A stretch of DNA of 64,000 bases from Kitasatospora terrestris (GCF_039542905.1 NZ_BAABIS010000001.1:682001-746000); one strand, 5' to 3'. Numbered from the stretch's first letter, positions 33,724 through 42,265 are shown. Notes: a model not told the origin generated them from the letters alone. Numbers and translations are program-made.

Positions 33724-34434
33724 GTGGAGCCCAGCACTCAGCCGACCTGGCGGATCCTCGTGGTCGACGACGAACCCGACCTCGTCGACGTCCTCTGCGG
33801 CGCGCTCGGCTACGAAGGGTGGGAGACCCGCGGCGCCACCCGCGGCCGGGAAGCGGTCGAGATCGCCGCGGCCTGGCACCCGCACGCCGTGGTCCTCGAC
33901 ATGATGCTGCCCGACCTCGACGGGATGGAGGTGCTCCGCCTGCTCCACCGGGAGCAGCCCGAGGTCCGGGTGCTCTTCCTGACCGCCCGGGACGGCGTCG
34001 AGGACCGGATCGCCGGCATCGCCGCGGGCGGGGACGACTACGTCACCAAGCCGTTCAGCCTGGCCGAGGTCGCCGTCCGGCTCCGCGGCCTGCTGCGCCG
34101 CACCGAGCCGCGGCCCGCGGGCGGGCCGCCGGAGCACGCCCTGGTCCTCGGCGACCTGGTCCTCGACGACCGGGCCCGGGAGGTCACCCGCGGCGGCGAG
34201 CCGGTCGAGCTCAGCCCCACCGAGTACGCGCTGCTCCGCCACCTGATGCAGCACCCGCGTCAGGTGCTGAGCAAGGCGCAGCTCCTCGACGCCGTCTGGT
34301 CGTACGACTTCGGCGGGCAGGCCCATGTCGTCGAGCTGTACATCAGCTACCTGCGCAAGAAGGTGGACGCCGGACGGCCACCGATGATCCACACCGTCCG
34401 CGGGGCCGGCTACCTGATCAAGGCCGCCCCGTGA
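33724..34434 (+). CDS. OmpR/PhoB-family response regulator
   Basis: 236 residues. Receiver domain with acidic pair D15-D16, phosphorylation site D59 in VVLDMMLPD, T87 and K109 (VTKPF). The C-terminal winged helix has ELSPTEYALLRHLMQHPRQV and AHVVELYISYLRKKVD. The GTG start follows GGGAG by 4 nt. Its stop overlaps the kinase GTG (GTGA), so the two are co-translated. Likely target: the divergent ferric reductase/FMN/ApbE operon. Confidence 0.94.
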   Translation: MEPSTQPTWRILVVDDEPDLVDVLCGALGYEGWETRGATRGREAVEIAAAWHPHAVVLDMMLPDLDGMEVLRLLHREQPEVRVLFLTARDGVEDRIAGIAAGGDDYVTKPFSLAEVAVRLRGLLRRTEPRPAGGPPEHALVLGDLVLDDRAREVTRGGEPVELSPTEYALLRHLMQHPRQVLSKAQLLDAVWSYDFGGQAHVVELYISYLRKKVDAGRPPMIHTVRGAGYLIKAAP

Positions 34435-35894
34435 GCCGCCGGGCCGCACGCCGGCCCCGGCTCGTCCCCCGGACCTTGCGGGCCCGGCTGGTCGCCGGAC
34501 TGCTCGCGCTGCTCGTCCTGGCCTTCGTCGGCGTGGGGCTGGCGACCACGGCCGCGCTGCGGCACTTCCTCGTGGACCGGCTCGACCAGCAGCTGGCCGT
34601 GGCCGGCGGCCGGTACGCGGCGAGCCTGGAGCACGGGGCGCCGACCGACGGCGCCGACACCAGGGCGCAGGCGCCCGGCACCTTCGGGGCCCGCCTGGTG
34701 TCCGGCCGGGTCACCGCGGCGGGCGTGGTCGACGGCGACGCGGACGACGGCGTGGAGCCCAACGACGACGACGGGGTGACCCTCACCTCCGCCGAGCAGC
34801 GGGCGGTGGCCGCGCTGCCGGTGGACGGCGCGGCGCGCACCGTGGGAATCGCCGCGCTCGGCGACTACCGGCTGCGCGCCGTCTCCGGCCGCGACGGCGA
34901 CGTCCTGGTCACCGGGCTGCCGCTGCACCCGGTCGAGGAGACCACCGAGCGCCTGATCAGCCTGGAGCTGACGGTGTTCGCGGTGGCCCTGGTCGCCGTG
35001 GGCGTCGCCGGAACCCTGTGGGTGCGCTGGTCGCTCCGCCCCCTGGAGCGGGTGGCCGGCACCGCCGAGGAGGTGAGCGAACTGCCTTTGGACAGCGGCG
35101 CGGTCGCCCTCTCCCACCGCGTTCCCGACGACGACCCGCGCACCGAGGTCGGCCGGGTCGGCGCCTCGCTCAACCGGATGCTCGACCACATCGGCTCGTC
35201 GCTGAACCGCCGCCACGAGATCGAGGAGCGGCTGCGCGCCTTCGCGGCGGACGCCAGCCACGAACTGCGCACACCCGTCGCGACCGTACGGGGCCATGCC
35301 GAACTGGCGCTGCGCCACCCCGGGCCGGTGCCGGACCCCGTGCACCACTCCCTGGAGCGGATCGATGCCGAGGCCCGGCGGATGGGCGCGATCGTCGAGG
35401 ACCTGCTGCTGCTCGCCCGCCTCGACGCCGGCCGGCCGCTGGCCGACGAGGAGGTGGACCTGACCAGGATCGCGCTGGACGCCGTCGCGGACGCCCAGGC
35501 CACCGGGCCCGACCACCGCTGGCTCCTCGAGCTGCCGGCGGAGCCCGTACTCGTCCGGGGCGACGCCGACCGGCTGCGCCAGGTCGTCACCAACCTGCTC
35601 GCCAACGCCCGCTCCCACACTCCGCCGGGGACGCGGGTGACCCTGGGAGTCGAGGCGGCGGAGCGGTCGGTCCGCCTGGTGGTCGCGGACACCGGGCCCG
35701 GCATCCCGCCCGAGCTGATCGACCGCGTGTTCGAGCGCTTCGTCCGGGGAGACCGGGCGCGGTCCCGCTCCACCGGCTCCACAGGCCTCGGGCTGGCGAT
35801 CGTGCGGGCCGTGGTGACCGCGCACGGCGGTGTCGCCGAGGTCCGCAGCACCGCGGACGGGACCGTTTTCACCGTCCTCCTGCCCCGGACCTAG
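34431..35894 (+). CDS. sensor histidine kinase, partner of the adjacent response regulator
   Basis: 487 residues. Two membrane helices (about 19-40 and 177-200) enclose a ~135-residue outer sensor with a strongly acidic patch (VVDGDADDGVEPNDDDG), which could bind a cation. A HAMP domain follows, then HisKA with H277 in DASHELRTPV, and HATPase with N-box NLLANARSHT, DTGPGIP and TGLGLAIV. All catalytic motifs are present. The start is a GTG overlapping the regulator stop. Confidence 0.94.
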   Translation: MSRRAARRPRLVPRTLRARLVAGLLALLVLAFVGVGLATTAALRHFLVDRLDQQLAVAGGRYAASLEHGAPTDGADTRAQAPGTFGARLVSGRVTAAGVVDGDADDGVEPNDDDGVTLTSAEQRAVAALPVDGAARTVGIAALGDYRLRAVSGRDGDVLVTGLPLHPVEETTERLISLELTVFAVALVAVGVAGTLWVRWSLRPLERVAGTAEEVSELPLDSGAVALSHRVPDDDPRTEVGRVGASLNRMLDHIGSSLNRRHEIEERLRAFAADASHELRTPVATVRGHAELALRHPGPVPDPVHHSLERIDAEARRMGAIVEDLLLLARLDAGRPLADEEVDLTRIALDAVADAQATGPDHRWLLELPAEPVLVRGDADRLRQVVTNLLANARSHTPPGTRVTLGVEAAERSVRLVVADTGPGIPPELIDRVFERFVRGDRARSRSTGSTGLGLAIVRAVVTAHGGVAEVRSTADGTVFTVLLPRT

Positions 35895-35905
35895 GGGGCA
35901 CGTCG

Positions 35906-36334
35906 TCAGTCCGCCCTTCTGCTGGTTCCGACGCACAGGGCCCAGATGACGAAGGCGTCGACGGCGATCAGGACGACCGACCAGACGGGGTAGTGGGGCA
36001 GCCACAGGAAGTTGGCGATCATGCTCAGGACGGCCAGGGCGATGCCGACCACCCGGGCCCAGACCGCGCCGCTGAAGAGCGCCAGTCCCGCCAGGACGAT
36101 CACGATGCCGAGGATCAGGTGGATCCAGCCCCAGGCCGAGGTGCTGAACGAGAACGTGTAGTCGCGGGTGACGACCACCAGGTCGTCCTTGGCGATGGCC
36201 GAGATCCCCTGGAGGAGGTTCAGGATGCCGCCGAGGACCAGCATGACCGCGGCGAAGACGGTCCACCCGGCGGCGAAGGGCCGGTGTTTCGTGGCCGGGG
36301 CACCGCGGTCGGGTCCGGTGACGCTGCTGCTCAT
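35906..36334 (-). CDS. DUF7144-like four-helix membrane protein
   Basis: 142 residues. Helices: WTVFAAVMLVLGGILNLLQG, WGWIHLILGIVIVLAGLALF, VVGIALAVLSMIANFLWLPH, VWSVVLIAVDAFVIWALCVG. The pattern including GIxNLLQGI and YPVWSVVLIAVDAFVIWAL is that of the actinobacterial DUF7144 group of uncharacterised proteins. Single gene converging on the histidine kinase with an 11-bp gap. Confidence 0.82.
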   Translation of the reverse strand: MSSSVTGPDRGAPATKHRPFAAGWTVFAAVMLVLGGILNLLQGISAIAKDDLVVVTRDYTFSFSTSAWGWIHLILGIVIVLAGLALFSGAVWARVVGIALAVLSMIANFLWLPHYPVWSVVLIAVDAFVIWALCVGTSRRAD

Positions 36335-36577
36335 GTCGTGCGCTCCTTCTGCGATGACCGCGTCGCGGACGGCGCGGACCGGAAGGAGGGGGCCGGCGTG
36401 GACGGGCTCCGCCCGACCGCGTCGGCGGCCTCCACCCTCATCGTAGGAGCGGCGCCGCAGAACGGCCTGGGCCGTCCGGCCCCGGACCGGTGCTTCCCAC
36501 CGGACGTTACCGGCCGGTAGCATCGCCGCTGTCCGTCGAAGCCCCGCACGCCCCCGCCGAGAACGCCGAGGAGCACC

Positions 36578-36940
36578 ATGCCGACCGACCGCTCTGCCCG
36601 CCTGCTCAGCGGCCTCCTGCTGGGCGCCGGTGTCGCCCACTTCGTGGTGCCGCGCCAGTTCGACGCGATCGTGCCGCGCAGCCTGCCCGGCTCGCCGCGC
36701 ACCTGGACGCACCTCAGCGGGGTCGCGGAGCTGGCGGTCGGCGCCGCCGTCGCCCTCCCGGCGACCCGCCGGGCCGGCGCGCTCACCGCCGCCGGGCTGT
36801 TCGCCGCGGTGTTCCCAGCGAACGTCAAGATGGCGTACGACTGGCGCCACAAGCCCGCCCCACTGCGGGCCGCCGCCGTCGCCCGGCTCCCCCTGCAGGC
36901 CCCGCTGATCGTCTGGGCCCTGCGCGTCGCCCGCGGCTGA
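36578..36940 (+). CDS. DoxX-like membrane protein
   Basis: 120 residues, four helices. ARLLSGLLLGAGVAHFVVPR, HLSGVAELAVGAAVALPATR, LFAAVFPANVKMAYDWRHKP and PLQAPLIVWALRVARG match the short DoxX/DoxD-like family (LxxAGxxHF, FPANVxMAxDW). Function is generally unknown, linked to redox or quinone metabolism. Ribosome binding site GAGGAG. It faces a small gene on the other strand. Confidence 0.87.
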   Translation: MPTDRSARLLSGLLLGAGVAHFVVPRQFDAIVPRSLPGSPRTWTHLSGVAELAVGAAVALPATRRAGALTAAGLFAAVFPANVKMAYDWRHKPAPLRAAAVARLPLQAPLIVWALRVARG

Positions 36941-36958
36941 CCGGCGGCGGGCGAGCGC

Positions 36959-37183
36959 TCAGCCCGGCTGCCCGCCGGCCGCGGCCGCCGCCTGCCGCCG
37001 GTGGGGAACCACCGCCCGTCCCATCGCCGCGTCGAGGCGGTCCAGCATCGGGGGGTCGGCCACCGCCTCCAGCGCGGCCAGCAGGAGTTCCAGGGCGACC
37101 GGGTCGTTGTCGGCGACGGCGCGGGCGATCCGGTCCACCAGGTCGCGGGGCCGGCCGCCGGTGGGCGCGGGCACGGCCGTCAC
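36959..37183 (-). CDS. small hypothetical protein (74 aa)
   Basis: The GTG start overlaps the stop of the SRPBCC gene by 4 nt, which is the main evidence that it is real. It is helical: RDLVDRIARAVADNDPVALE, LLLAALEAVADPPMLDRLDA. No family recognised. It may modulate or partner with the SRPBCC protein. Confidence 0.6.
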   Translation of the reverse strand: MTAVPAPTGGRPRDLVDRIARAVADNDPVALELLLAALEAVADPPMLDRLDAAMGRAVVPHRRQAAAAAGGQPG

Positions 37184-37620
37184 CTCCGTTCCGGGGCCGC
37201 CAGGACGCGCGGCATGCGCTCCGCGACCTGGTCGGCGAGCTGCTCGAACGCGGACCGCAGGAAGGGCGCGGCGAGCCGGGCGACGCCCTTGAACCGCAGC
37301 TGGGCGCGGTAGACCAGGAGGGTGCGGCCGTCGACCGACCGCAGCGTCATGTCGTCGGTCGCGGTGACCGTGCGGTTGCGGCCGACGAAGAGCAGCCGGT
37401 CCGCCTGGTAGCTCTCCAGGGTGTACGTGAGCTGGGTCCGGCGGCCGCGGAAGCGGGACACGTTGAGCCAGCTCGCGCCCGGCGCGACCGGCCCGCTGTC
37501 GAGCCGGGTGCAGCTCTCGGTGCCCGGGTCCCACTCCGGCGTGTTGCCGAAGTCGGCCAGGTAGGCGAGCACGTCGTCGGTGGGGCGGTCGAGGACGATG
37601 CTCCGCTCGACGGTGACCAT
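37180..37620 (-). CDS. SRPBCC (START-like) ligand-binding family protein
   Basis: 146 residues. VTVERSIVLDRPTDDVLAYL, ADFGNTPEWDPG and the C-terminal amphipathic helix APFLRSAFEQLADQVAERM are the SRPBCC helix-grip fold (polyketide cyclase/dehydrase subgroup 2). These proteins hold hydrophobic ligands in a cavity; ligand unknown. First gene of a two-gene unit, downstream of the tetR gene (94-bp gap). Confidence 0.88.
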   Translation of the reverse strand: MVTVERSIVLDRPTDDVLAYLADFGNTPEWDPGTESCTRLDSGPVAPGASWLNVSRFRGRRTQLTYTLESYQADRLLFVGRNRTVTATDDMTLRSVDGRTLLVYRAQLRFKGVARLAAPFLRSAFEQLADQVAERMPRVLAAPERR

Positions 37621-37714
37621 GGCGGTGTTCCTTCCGGGGTACGGGTGCGCTCCCTGTCAGCCCTTGTTCGGAGCGCGGGCCCGATCGGATGGCACCGCCT
37701 ACCGGCGCGGCCGG

Positions 37715-38320
37715 TCAGCGGTCGGCGGCGAGGGCCTGCCAGCCGGTTTCCAGCAGGTCGAAGGCGCGGGCCACCGCCCGGCGGGGGTCCGGCCGGCCGT
37801 CGGCGGCGCGGGGGGCTTCGAGGGCGAAGTGCGCGAGGGCCGCGCAGGCCGGGTCGTCCTCGGGCAGGCCGCTCTCCTCGGCGATGACCCGGGCCAGGGC
37901 CGCGGCGTGGCGCATCCACATGCCCTGGAGGTAGTCCCGCAGGGCGGGCGTGCCGTTCACCAGCGCGAAGAAGGCGGTGAAGCGCTCGTCCCGGTCGGCG
38001 GCGGCCATCCGGTGGCGCAGCGCGTGCTCGCGGAGGGCCGCCGGGATCGAACAGCCCGCGGGGCGTTCGCGCACGGCGGCGAGCAGCCGGGCCTCCTGGT
38101 CGGCGTCCTGGTCGAAGACGAGCGCCTCCTTGACCGGGAAGTGCTTGAAGAGCGTGGTGGTGGACACGTCGGCCGCGTCGGCGATCTCGCGGATGCCGAC
38201 GTCGTCGTAGCCGCGCTCCAGGAAGAGGCGCAGGGCGGCGTCGGCGATCGCCTGGCGGGTGGCGGCCTTCTTGCGTTCGCGGCGCCCGATCGGCGCGGGC
38301 CCGGTGTCGCTCTCGCTCAT
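37715..38320 (-). CDS. TetR-family transcriptional regulator
   Basis: 201 residues. N-terminal HTH: RRERKKAATRQAIADAALRL, FLERGYDDVGIREIADAADV, STTTLFKHFPVKEAL. The C-terminal ligand domain is specific to a small MftR-like subgroup (AFFALVNGTPALRDYLQGMW). It likely represses the divergent FAD monooxygenase gene and itself through the palindrome between them; inducer probably the substrate. Confidence 0.94.
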   Translation of the reverse strand: MSESDTGPAPIGRRERKKAATRQAIADAALRLFLERGYDDVGIREIADAADVSTTTLFKHFPVKEALVFDQDADQEARLLAAVRERPAGCSIPAALREHALRHRMAAADRDERFTAFFALVNGTPALRDYLQGMWMRHAAALARVIAEESGLPEDDPACAALAHFALEAPRAADGRPDPRRAVARAFDLLETGWQALAADR

Positions 38321-38357
38321 GCCGAGGATCGTACCGCCTTGGGTGGTGCGGATTCAA

Positions 38358-38376
38358 AAGTGCAACCGTTGCACTT
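38358..38376. promoter_or_regulatory. perfect 19-bp palindrome between tetR and the monooxygenase gene
   Basis: AAGTGCAAC-C-GTTGCACTT, arms 9 of 9. It lies 38 bp from the tetR ATG and 27 bp from the monooxygenase ATG, in a locally AT-rich stretch. Size, position and symmetry are those of a TetR operator. Confidence 0.8.
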
Positions 38377-38403
38377 GTGAAGTCGTTCTGGTTTTCTGGA
38401 GGC

Positions 38404-39537
38404 ATGAACACCACCCCCGCACCCCGCATCGCCGTCGTCGGCGCCGGCCCCGGCGGCCTGACCTTCGCCCGGATCCTCCAGCGCCACGGCATCCCGGTCA
38501 CCGTCCACGACCGCGACGGCGGCCCCGACGCCCGGGACCAGGGCGGCACCCTCGACCTGCACCGGGACAACGGCCAGATCGCGCTGCGCGAGGCCGGACT
38601 GCTGGAGGAGTTCCACCGGCTCTCCCGCCCCGAGGGGCAGGAGATGCGCCAGCTGAACCCGTCCGGAGACCTGGTCTTCCACCACGTCCCCGAGGAGGGG
38701 GAGCGCACGAAGCCGGAGATCGACCGCGGCGTCCTGCGCGACCTCCTGCTCGGCTCGCTGCGGCCCGGCACCGTGCGCTGGGGCAGCGCGGTCGAGGCGG
38801 TGGAGGGCCCCGCCGGCGGCCCCCGGCGGCTGCGCTTCGCCGACGGCTCCGCGGTCGAGGCCGACCTCGTCGTCGGCGCCGACGGCGCTTGGTCCCGGGT
38901 CCGCCGCGCCGTTTCGCCCGCCACCCCGCGGTACACCGGTGTCAGTTTCCTGGAGGCCTGGTTCCACGACGTCGACAACCGGCACCCCGAGATCGCCGAG
39001 CTGGTCGGCCGGGGCAGCGCGGCGGCGGCCGACGGCGACCGCGCCCTGTTCGCCCAGCGCAACGGCGGCGACCACATCCGCGTCTACGTCATCCAGCGCA
39101 CCCCCGTCGACCGGCCCACCGCCGCCGGCCCCGCCCCCGGGCACACCGACGCCGTCCGCGCCCGGCTCCTGGAGTCCTTCCGGGACTGGTCACCGGAGCT
39201 CCGCCGGCTGATCACCGACAACGACGGCCGGTACGTCGACCGGCCGATCCACGCCCTGCCCGTCCCCCACACCTGGGAGCACGACCCCGGCGTGACCCTG
39301 CTCGGCGACGCCGCCCACCTGATGCCGCCGCTGGGCGTCGGCGTCAACCTCGCCATGCTCGACGCCTGCGAGCTCGCCCTCGCCGTCGCCGGGAGCGACA
39401 GCCTCGGCGCGGCCGTCCGCGCGTACGAGAGCACGATGCTCCCCCGCTCCACCGCGATGCAGGAGCTCCTCGACGGCGGGGCCGAGGAACTCCTCTCCCC
39501 CGAGCTCCCCGACTTCGCCACCGGGGACGCCCGCTGA
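38404..39537 (+). CDS. FAD-dependent monooxygenase (TetX-like group A flavoprotein)
   Basis: 377 residues. FAD-binding GxGxxG in RIAVVGAGPGGLTFARILQR, the DG motif LVVGADGAWSRVRRAV and the second FAD motif GVTLLGDAAHLMPPLGVGVN, all intact. QGGTLDLHRDNGQIALREAG is the TetX/aromatic hydroxylase style. It should hydroxylate a small aromatic or polyketide-like compound with NAD(P)H and O2. The ATG at 38404 is preferred over one nine codons upstream, which overlaps the operator side. Regulated by the divergent TetR. Confidence 0.92.
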   Translation: MNTTPAPRIAVVGAGPGGLTFARILQRHGIPVTVHDRDGGPDARDQGGTLDLHRDNGQIALREAGLLEEFHRLSRPEGQEMRQLNPSGDLVFHHVPEEGERTKPEIDRGVLRDLLLGSLRPGTVRWGSAVEAVEGPAGGPRRLRFADGSAVEADLVVGADGAWSRVRRAVSPATPRYTGVSFLEAWFHDVDNRHPEIAELVGRGSAAAADGDRALFAQRNGGDHIRVYVIQRTPVDRPTAAGPAPGHTDAVRARLLESFRDWSPELRRLITDNDGRYVDRPIHALPVPHTWEHDPGVTLLGDAAHLMPPLGVGVNLAMLDACELALAVAGSDSLGAAVRAYESTMLPRSTAMQELLDGGAEELLSPELPDFATGDAR

Positions 39538-39553
39538 CCGGAGCCGCGCGCCC

Positions 39554-40036
39554 TCACCAGCCTCCGGTCCCGGGCGCGCCCTTGAACGGGCCGCGGATGC
39601 GGGAGGTGATCCAGCCGCCGTAGAAGTCGCCGGGCTGCGCCGACACCGGCTCCTCGCCGACCCGGCACTCGTCGACCCGTTCCGGGTAGAAGGCGAACGC
39701 GTCCCGGATCGCCTCGAAGCCCGGCAGCGGCTGCGGGTAGCTCCAGGCCGCACGGGCGCTCACCCGGGCGCCCACCCTCAGGTCCCAGTAGCGGGCGACG
39801 CCCTTCCACTCGCACTGCGTCCGCCCGGCGGCGGGCACCAGCAGATCCGTGCGCACGTCCTCGGCCGGCAGGTAGTGGACCGGCGGATGGCTGGTCTCCA
39901 GCACCCGCACCGACCGGACGGAGTCGGCCACGACCAGCCCGCCGAAGGTCACGACGACCCGCTCGCCGCACGGCACCACGACCGGCGGACGCGGATAGTC
40001 CCAGACCGATTCGGTACCGGAGTCGTCGAACGTCAT
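39554..40036 (-). CDS. DUF427 domain-containing protein
   Basis: 160 residues. ESVWDYPRPPVVVPCGERVV, VLETSHPPVHYLPAEDVR, CEWKGVARYWDL and FYPERVDECRVGEEPV are DUF427 hallmarks. A small beta-rich protein of unknown function, often beside photolyase or oxidoreductase genes in streptomycetes. The W/H/Y-rich cleft suggests ligand binding. Single gene; 16 bp from the end of the convergent monooxygenase gene. Confidence 0.92.
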   Translation of the reverse strand: MTFDDSGTESVWDYPRPPVVVPCGERVVVTFGGLVVADSVRSVRVLETSHPPVHYLPAEDVRTDLLVPAAGRTQCEWKGVARYWDLRVGARVSARAAWSYPQPLPGFEAIRDAFAFYPERVDECRVGEEPVSAQPGDFYGGWITSRIRGPFKGAPGTGGW

Positions 40037-40129
40037 CGCCCTCTCCTTCCACGTCCGCCCGGCCTCAGCCTCGTCGCCCCGGCCGGGCCGGCACCCCTCG
40101 CATCGAATGCGCAGCGGTCGGCGCGGGTC

Positions 40130-41011
40130 TCAGGAGGCCGTCCGGGGTCCGGGCGCTGCGGGCAGGGCCCAGCGGATCGACCGGACCACGGCCGTGCCCA
40201 GCGGTTGGAAGGCGCATTCGACGAGCGGCACGCCGGGCAGGCCGAGCAGGCCCCGGTGCTCCGGTTCCAGCAGGTGCACCGCGGCCGCCGCCAGCGCGCC
40301 GTACGCCGGGCGGACGGGCCACGGCAGGGGCGGGTGGAGCAGCAGGAAGCGGGCGGCCTCGCGCGCCTCGTCCGTCCGGGCGAGCTCGGGCCGGTAGGAG
40401 TGGAGCACGGCGTCCAGCCCGGCGCGGTCGCGGGGCGGGTCCTCGACGCCGAGGGCGGCCGCGACAACGGCCATGTCCGCCACGTAGGCGTCGTACCCGG
40501 CCGGATCGAGGGGCGCGGCGCCGTACACCTCGTGCGCGCGCAGGAAGCTGTGCGCCTCCGCGGCGTGCACCCAGGCGAGCAGGTGCGGGTCGTCGGCGCG
40601 GTAGGGCCGGCCGGCCGCGGTCGTGCCCCGGATCCGGTGGTGCACCGCGCGCACCCGGTCGACCGCGGCCTGCGCGTCCGCAGCGGTGCCGAAGGTGGTG
40701 ACCGCGAGGAAGGTGCTGGTGCGCTGGAGCCGGCCCCAGGGGTCGCTGCGGTAGCCGGAGTGCGCGGCGACCGCCGCCATCGCCGACGGGTGCAGCGACT
40801 GGACGAGCAGGGCGGCGAGGCCACCGACGAACATCGAGGCGTCCCCGTGCACGGCCCTGATCGCCGCGTCGGGCGGGAACCAGCGCGGCCCGGGCGTGCC
40901 GTGGATGCGCCGCCGCTTGGCCGGCCCGTCGGGGCCGGCCACCCGCTCGAACAGCGCGGACCCCAGCCGCTCGCGCAGGCTGCGGGGAGTCGCCCGGTCG
41001 TCGGCGTCCAT
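40130..41011 (-). CDS. oxygenase MpaB-family protein (DUF2236)
   Basis: 293 residues. MFVGGLAALLVQSLHPSAMA, the His in LLAWVHAAEAHSFL and VRAVHHRIRG are the conserved heme-related positions of the DUF2236/latex-clearing/MpaB group. These enzymes bind heme b and cleave or oxidise alkenes in known members; substrate here unknown. No signal peptide. The ATG gives MDADDRAT. Single gene. Confidence 0.9.
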   Translation of the reverse strand: MDADDRATPRSLRERLGSALFERVAGPDGPAKRRRIHGTPGPRWFPPDAAIRAVHGDASMFVGGLAALLVQSLHPSAMAAVAAHSGYRSDPWGRLQRTSTFLAVTTFGTAADAQAAVDRVRAVHHRIRGTTAAGRPYRADDPHLLAWVHAAEAHSFLRAHEVYGAAPLDPAGYDAYVADMAVVAAALGVEDPPRDRAGLDAVLHSYRPELARTDEAREAARFLLLHPPLPWPVRPAYGALAAAAVHLLEPEHRGLLGLPGVPLVECAFQPLGTAVVRSIRWALPAAPGPRTAS

Positions 41012-41043
41012 GCCCTCAACGGTAGGAACCCGCCGCGGCGTCA

Positions 41044-41170
41044 TCAAGCGCCGCCGGCGGCGCGGCGGCCCCGCGGCCGGACCACGGCCGGCGCCGTGCC
41101 GTCCGCCGTGCCGTCCGGCGGGACGAGGTCGGCGAGGAGCGTGTCCGCACGGGTGTCGGCGTCGTGGCGG
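41044..41170 (-). pseudogene. possible C-terminal scrap of a SpoIIE-type phosphatase
   Basis: The minus strand reads DADTRADTLLADLVPPDG then TADGTAPAVVRPRGRRA and a stop. The intact phosphatase in this window ends DTVLTELLPPDGATDDTALV, so the scrap resembles the last strand and helix of such a protein. TDDTAL, the metal-site motif, is changed to ADGTAP. No upstream domain is present. Could be coincidence. Confidence 0.3.
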
Positions 41171-41222
41171 CGGGCCGGCGGACGGGCGGGGCGGCGCAGC
41201 CGGTGCCCGGGCGCGCGGGGCG

Positions 41223-41975
41223 TCAAGGGCCGCACCGCGGTTCGCCGGACGGCCCGGGCCGCAGGAGTGCCGTCCCGTCCGCGAGTCCGTCCACGACGGC
41301 CTCCGCCCAGGGGCGCGGGTCCGCCCCGGCGGGCAGCCGCGGGGCGCGGCCGGCCACGGCCCGGGCGGCGAACCCCGTGTCGAGGTGGGGCGGCCGGACG
41401 TCCAGGACTCCGACGTGTCGGGGGCGCAGCTCCAGGCGGACGGTGTCGAGCCACCCGGCCAGCGCCGTCTTGGAGGCGCGGTAGGCCGCCGTCGTGGCCA
41501 GCGGGCGCTCGACCACGATGCCGGTGACGGCACCGATCGCACCACCCGGGCCGACCACCCGCAGGGCGCCGCGCAGCACCGCGACCGGAGCGAGCCCGTT
41601 GACCGCCATCAGGTGCTCCTCCACCTCGGGCGACGTCTCGTCCGCGCGGCCGAAGGCCACCACCCCGAACGCGGTCAGCACGGCGTCCAGTCCGCCGAGG
41701 AGGTCGGCCGCGCGGGGCGCGAGCGACGCGCAGCCGTCCAGGTCATAGGCGTCGAAGCGCAGGGTGCCCGGGGCACCCGCACGGCGGGCGGCGGCCGCGA
41801 GGCGGTCGGGATCGCGGCCGGCGGGCACCACCCGGGCACCGCGGTCCGCGGCTGCGGCGGCGACCGCGCCGCCCAGCTCGCCGGTGGCACCGGCGACGAG
41901 CAGTCTCAGCCCGTCCACCTGCCGGATTCCCGGCGGGCCCGACCGGTCCGCCGCCTGCGGCTCTCCCCCGCTCAC
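41223..41975 (-). CDS. short-chain dehydrogenase/reductase family protein
   Basis: 250 residues. Cofactor loop LVAGATGELGGAVAAAAADR (GATGxLG variant), catalytic YRASK in TTAAYRASKTALAGWLDTVR with Thr/Ser upstream (VTGIVVERP), and DAVLTAFGVVAFG in place of the usual NNAG. So the NNAG motif is changed while the Y-x3-K pair is kept. The GTG start overlaps the stop of the DUF3040 gene. Substrate unknown. Confidence 0.88.
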   Translation of the reverse strand: MSGGEPQAADRSGPPGIRQVDGLRLLVAGATGELGGAVAAAAADRGARVVPAGRDPDRLAAAARRAGAPGTLRFDAYDLDGCASLAPRAADLLGGLDAVLTAFGVVAFGRADETSPEVEEHLMAVNGLAPVAVLRGALRVVGPGGAIGAVTGIVVERPLATTAAYRASKTALAGWLDTVRLELRPRHVGVLDVRPPHLDTGFAARAVAGRAPRLPAGADPRPWAEAVVDGLADGTALLRPGPSGEPRCGP

Positions 41976-42265
41976 CGGCCGGCCACCCGGAGGAGCCGGC
42001 GGAACGCGGCCACCAGCGCGACGGCCCCGGCGACGGCTGCAGCCGAGGCCTCCGGGGCGGCGGCGCCCGCGCAGACGGCCGCCGCGCCGGTCGCGACGGC
42101 CAGCACCGCGATGAGGACGACCAGCGGCACGGGACGCCAGAGCAGGCGCCCGATGCGTCCGGGCCACCGGCTCAGCAGCCGGTCGAGCGCGGGGTCGCTT
42201 GCCCGGAGCCGACGCTCCACGGCCTCGATCGCGTCGAGCTCCGCTCGGGTGAGCCGTACGGTCAT
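41972..42265 (-). CDS. DUF3040-like small membrane protein
   Basis: 97 residues. The cytoplasmic N-terminus TRAELDAIEAVERRLRASDP is like DUF3040 (LSxxExxxLxxIExxLxxxDP). Two helices follow (LWRPVPLVVLIAVLAVATGA; AAAVAGAVALVAAFRRLLRV). Function unknown. Co-translated with the SDR gene through a GTGA overlap. Confidence 0.82.
   Translation of the reverse strand: MTVRLTRAELDAIEAVERRLRASDPALDRLLSRWPGRIGRLLWRPVPLVVLIAVLAVATGAAAVCAGAAAPEASAAAVAGAVALVAAFRRLLRVAGR

Noticed and set aside
34410-36266. Minus-strand frame of ~600 codons antisense to the histidine kinase
   Set aside because: Starts inside the DUF7144 gene in another frame and covers an obvious kinase; shadow frame.
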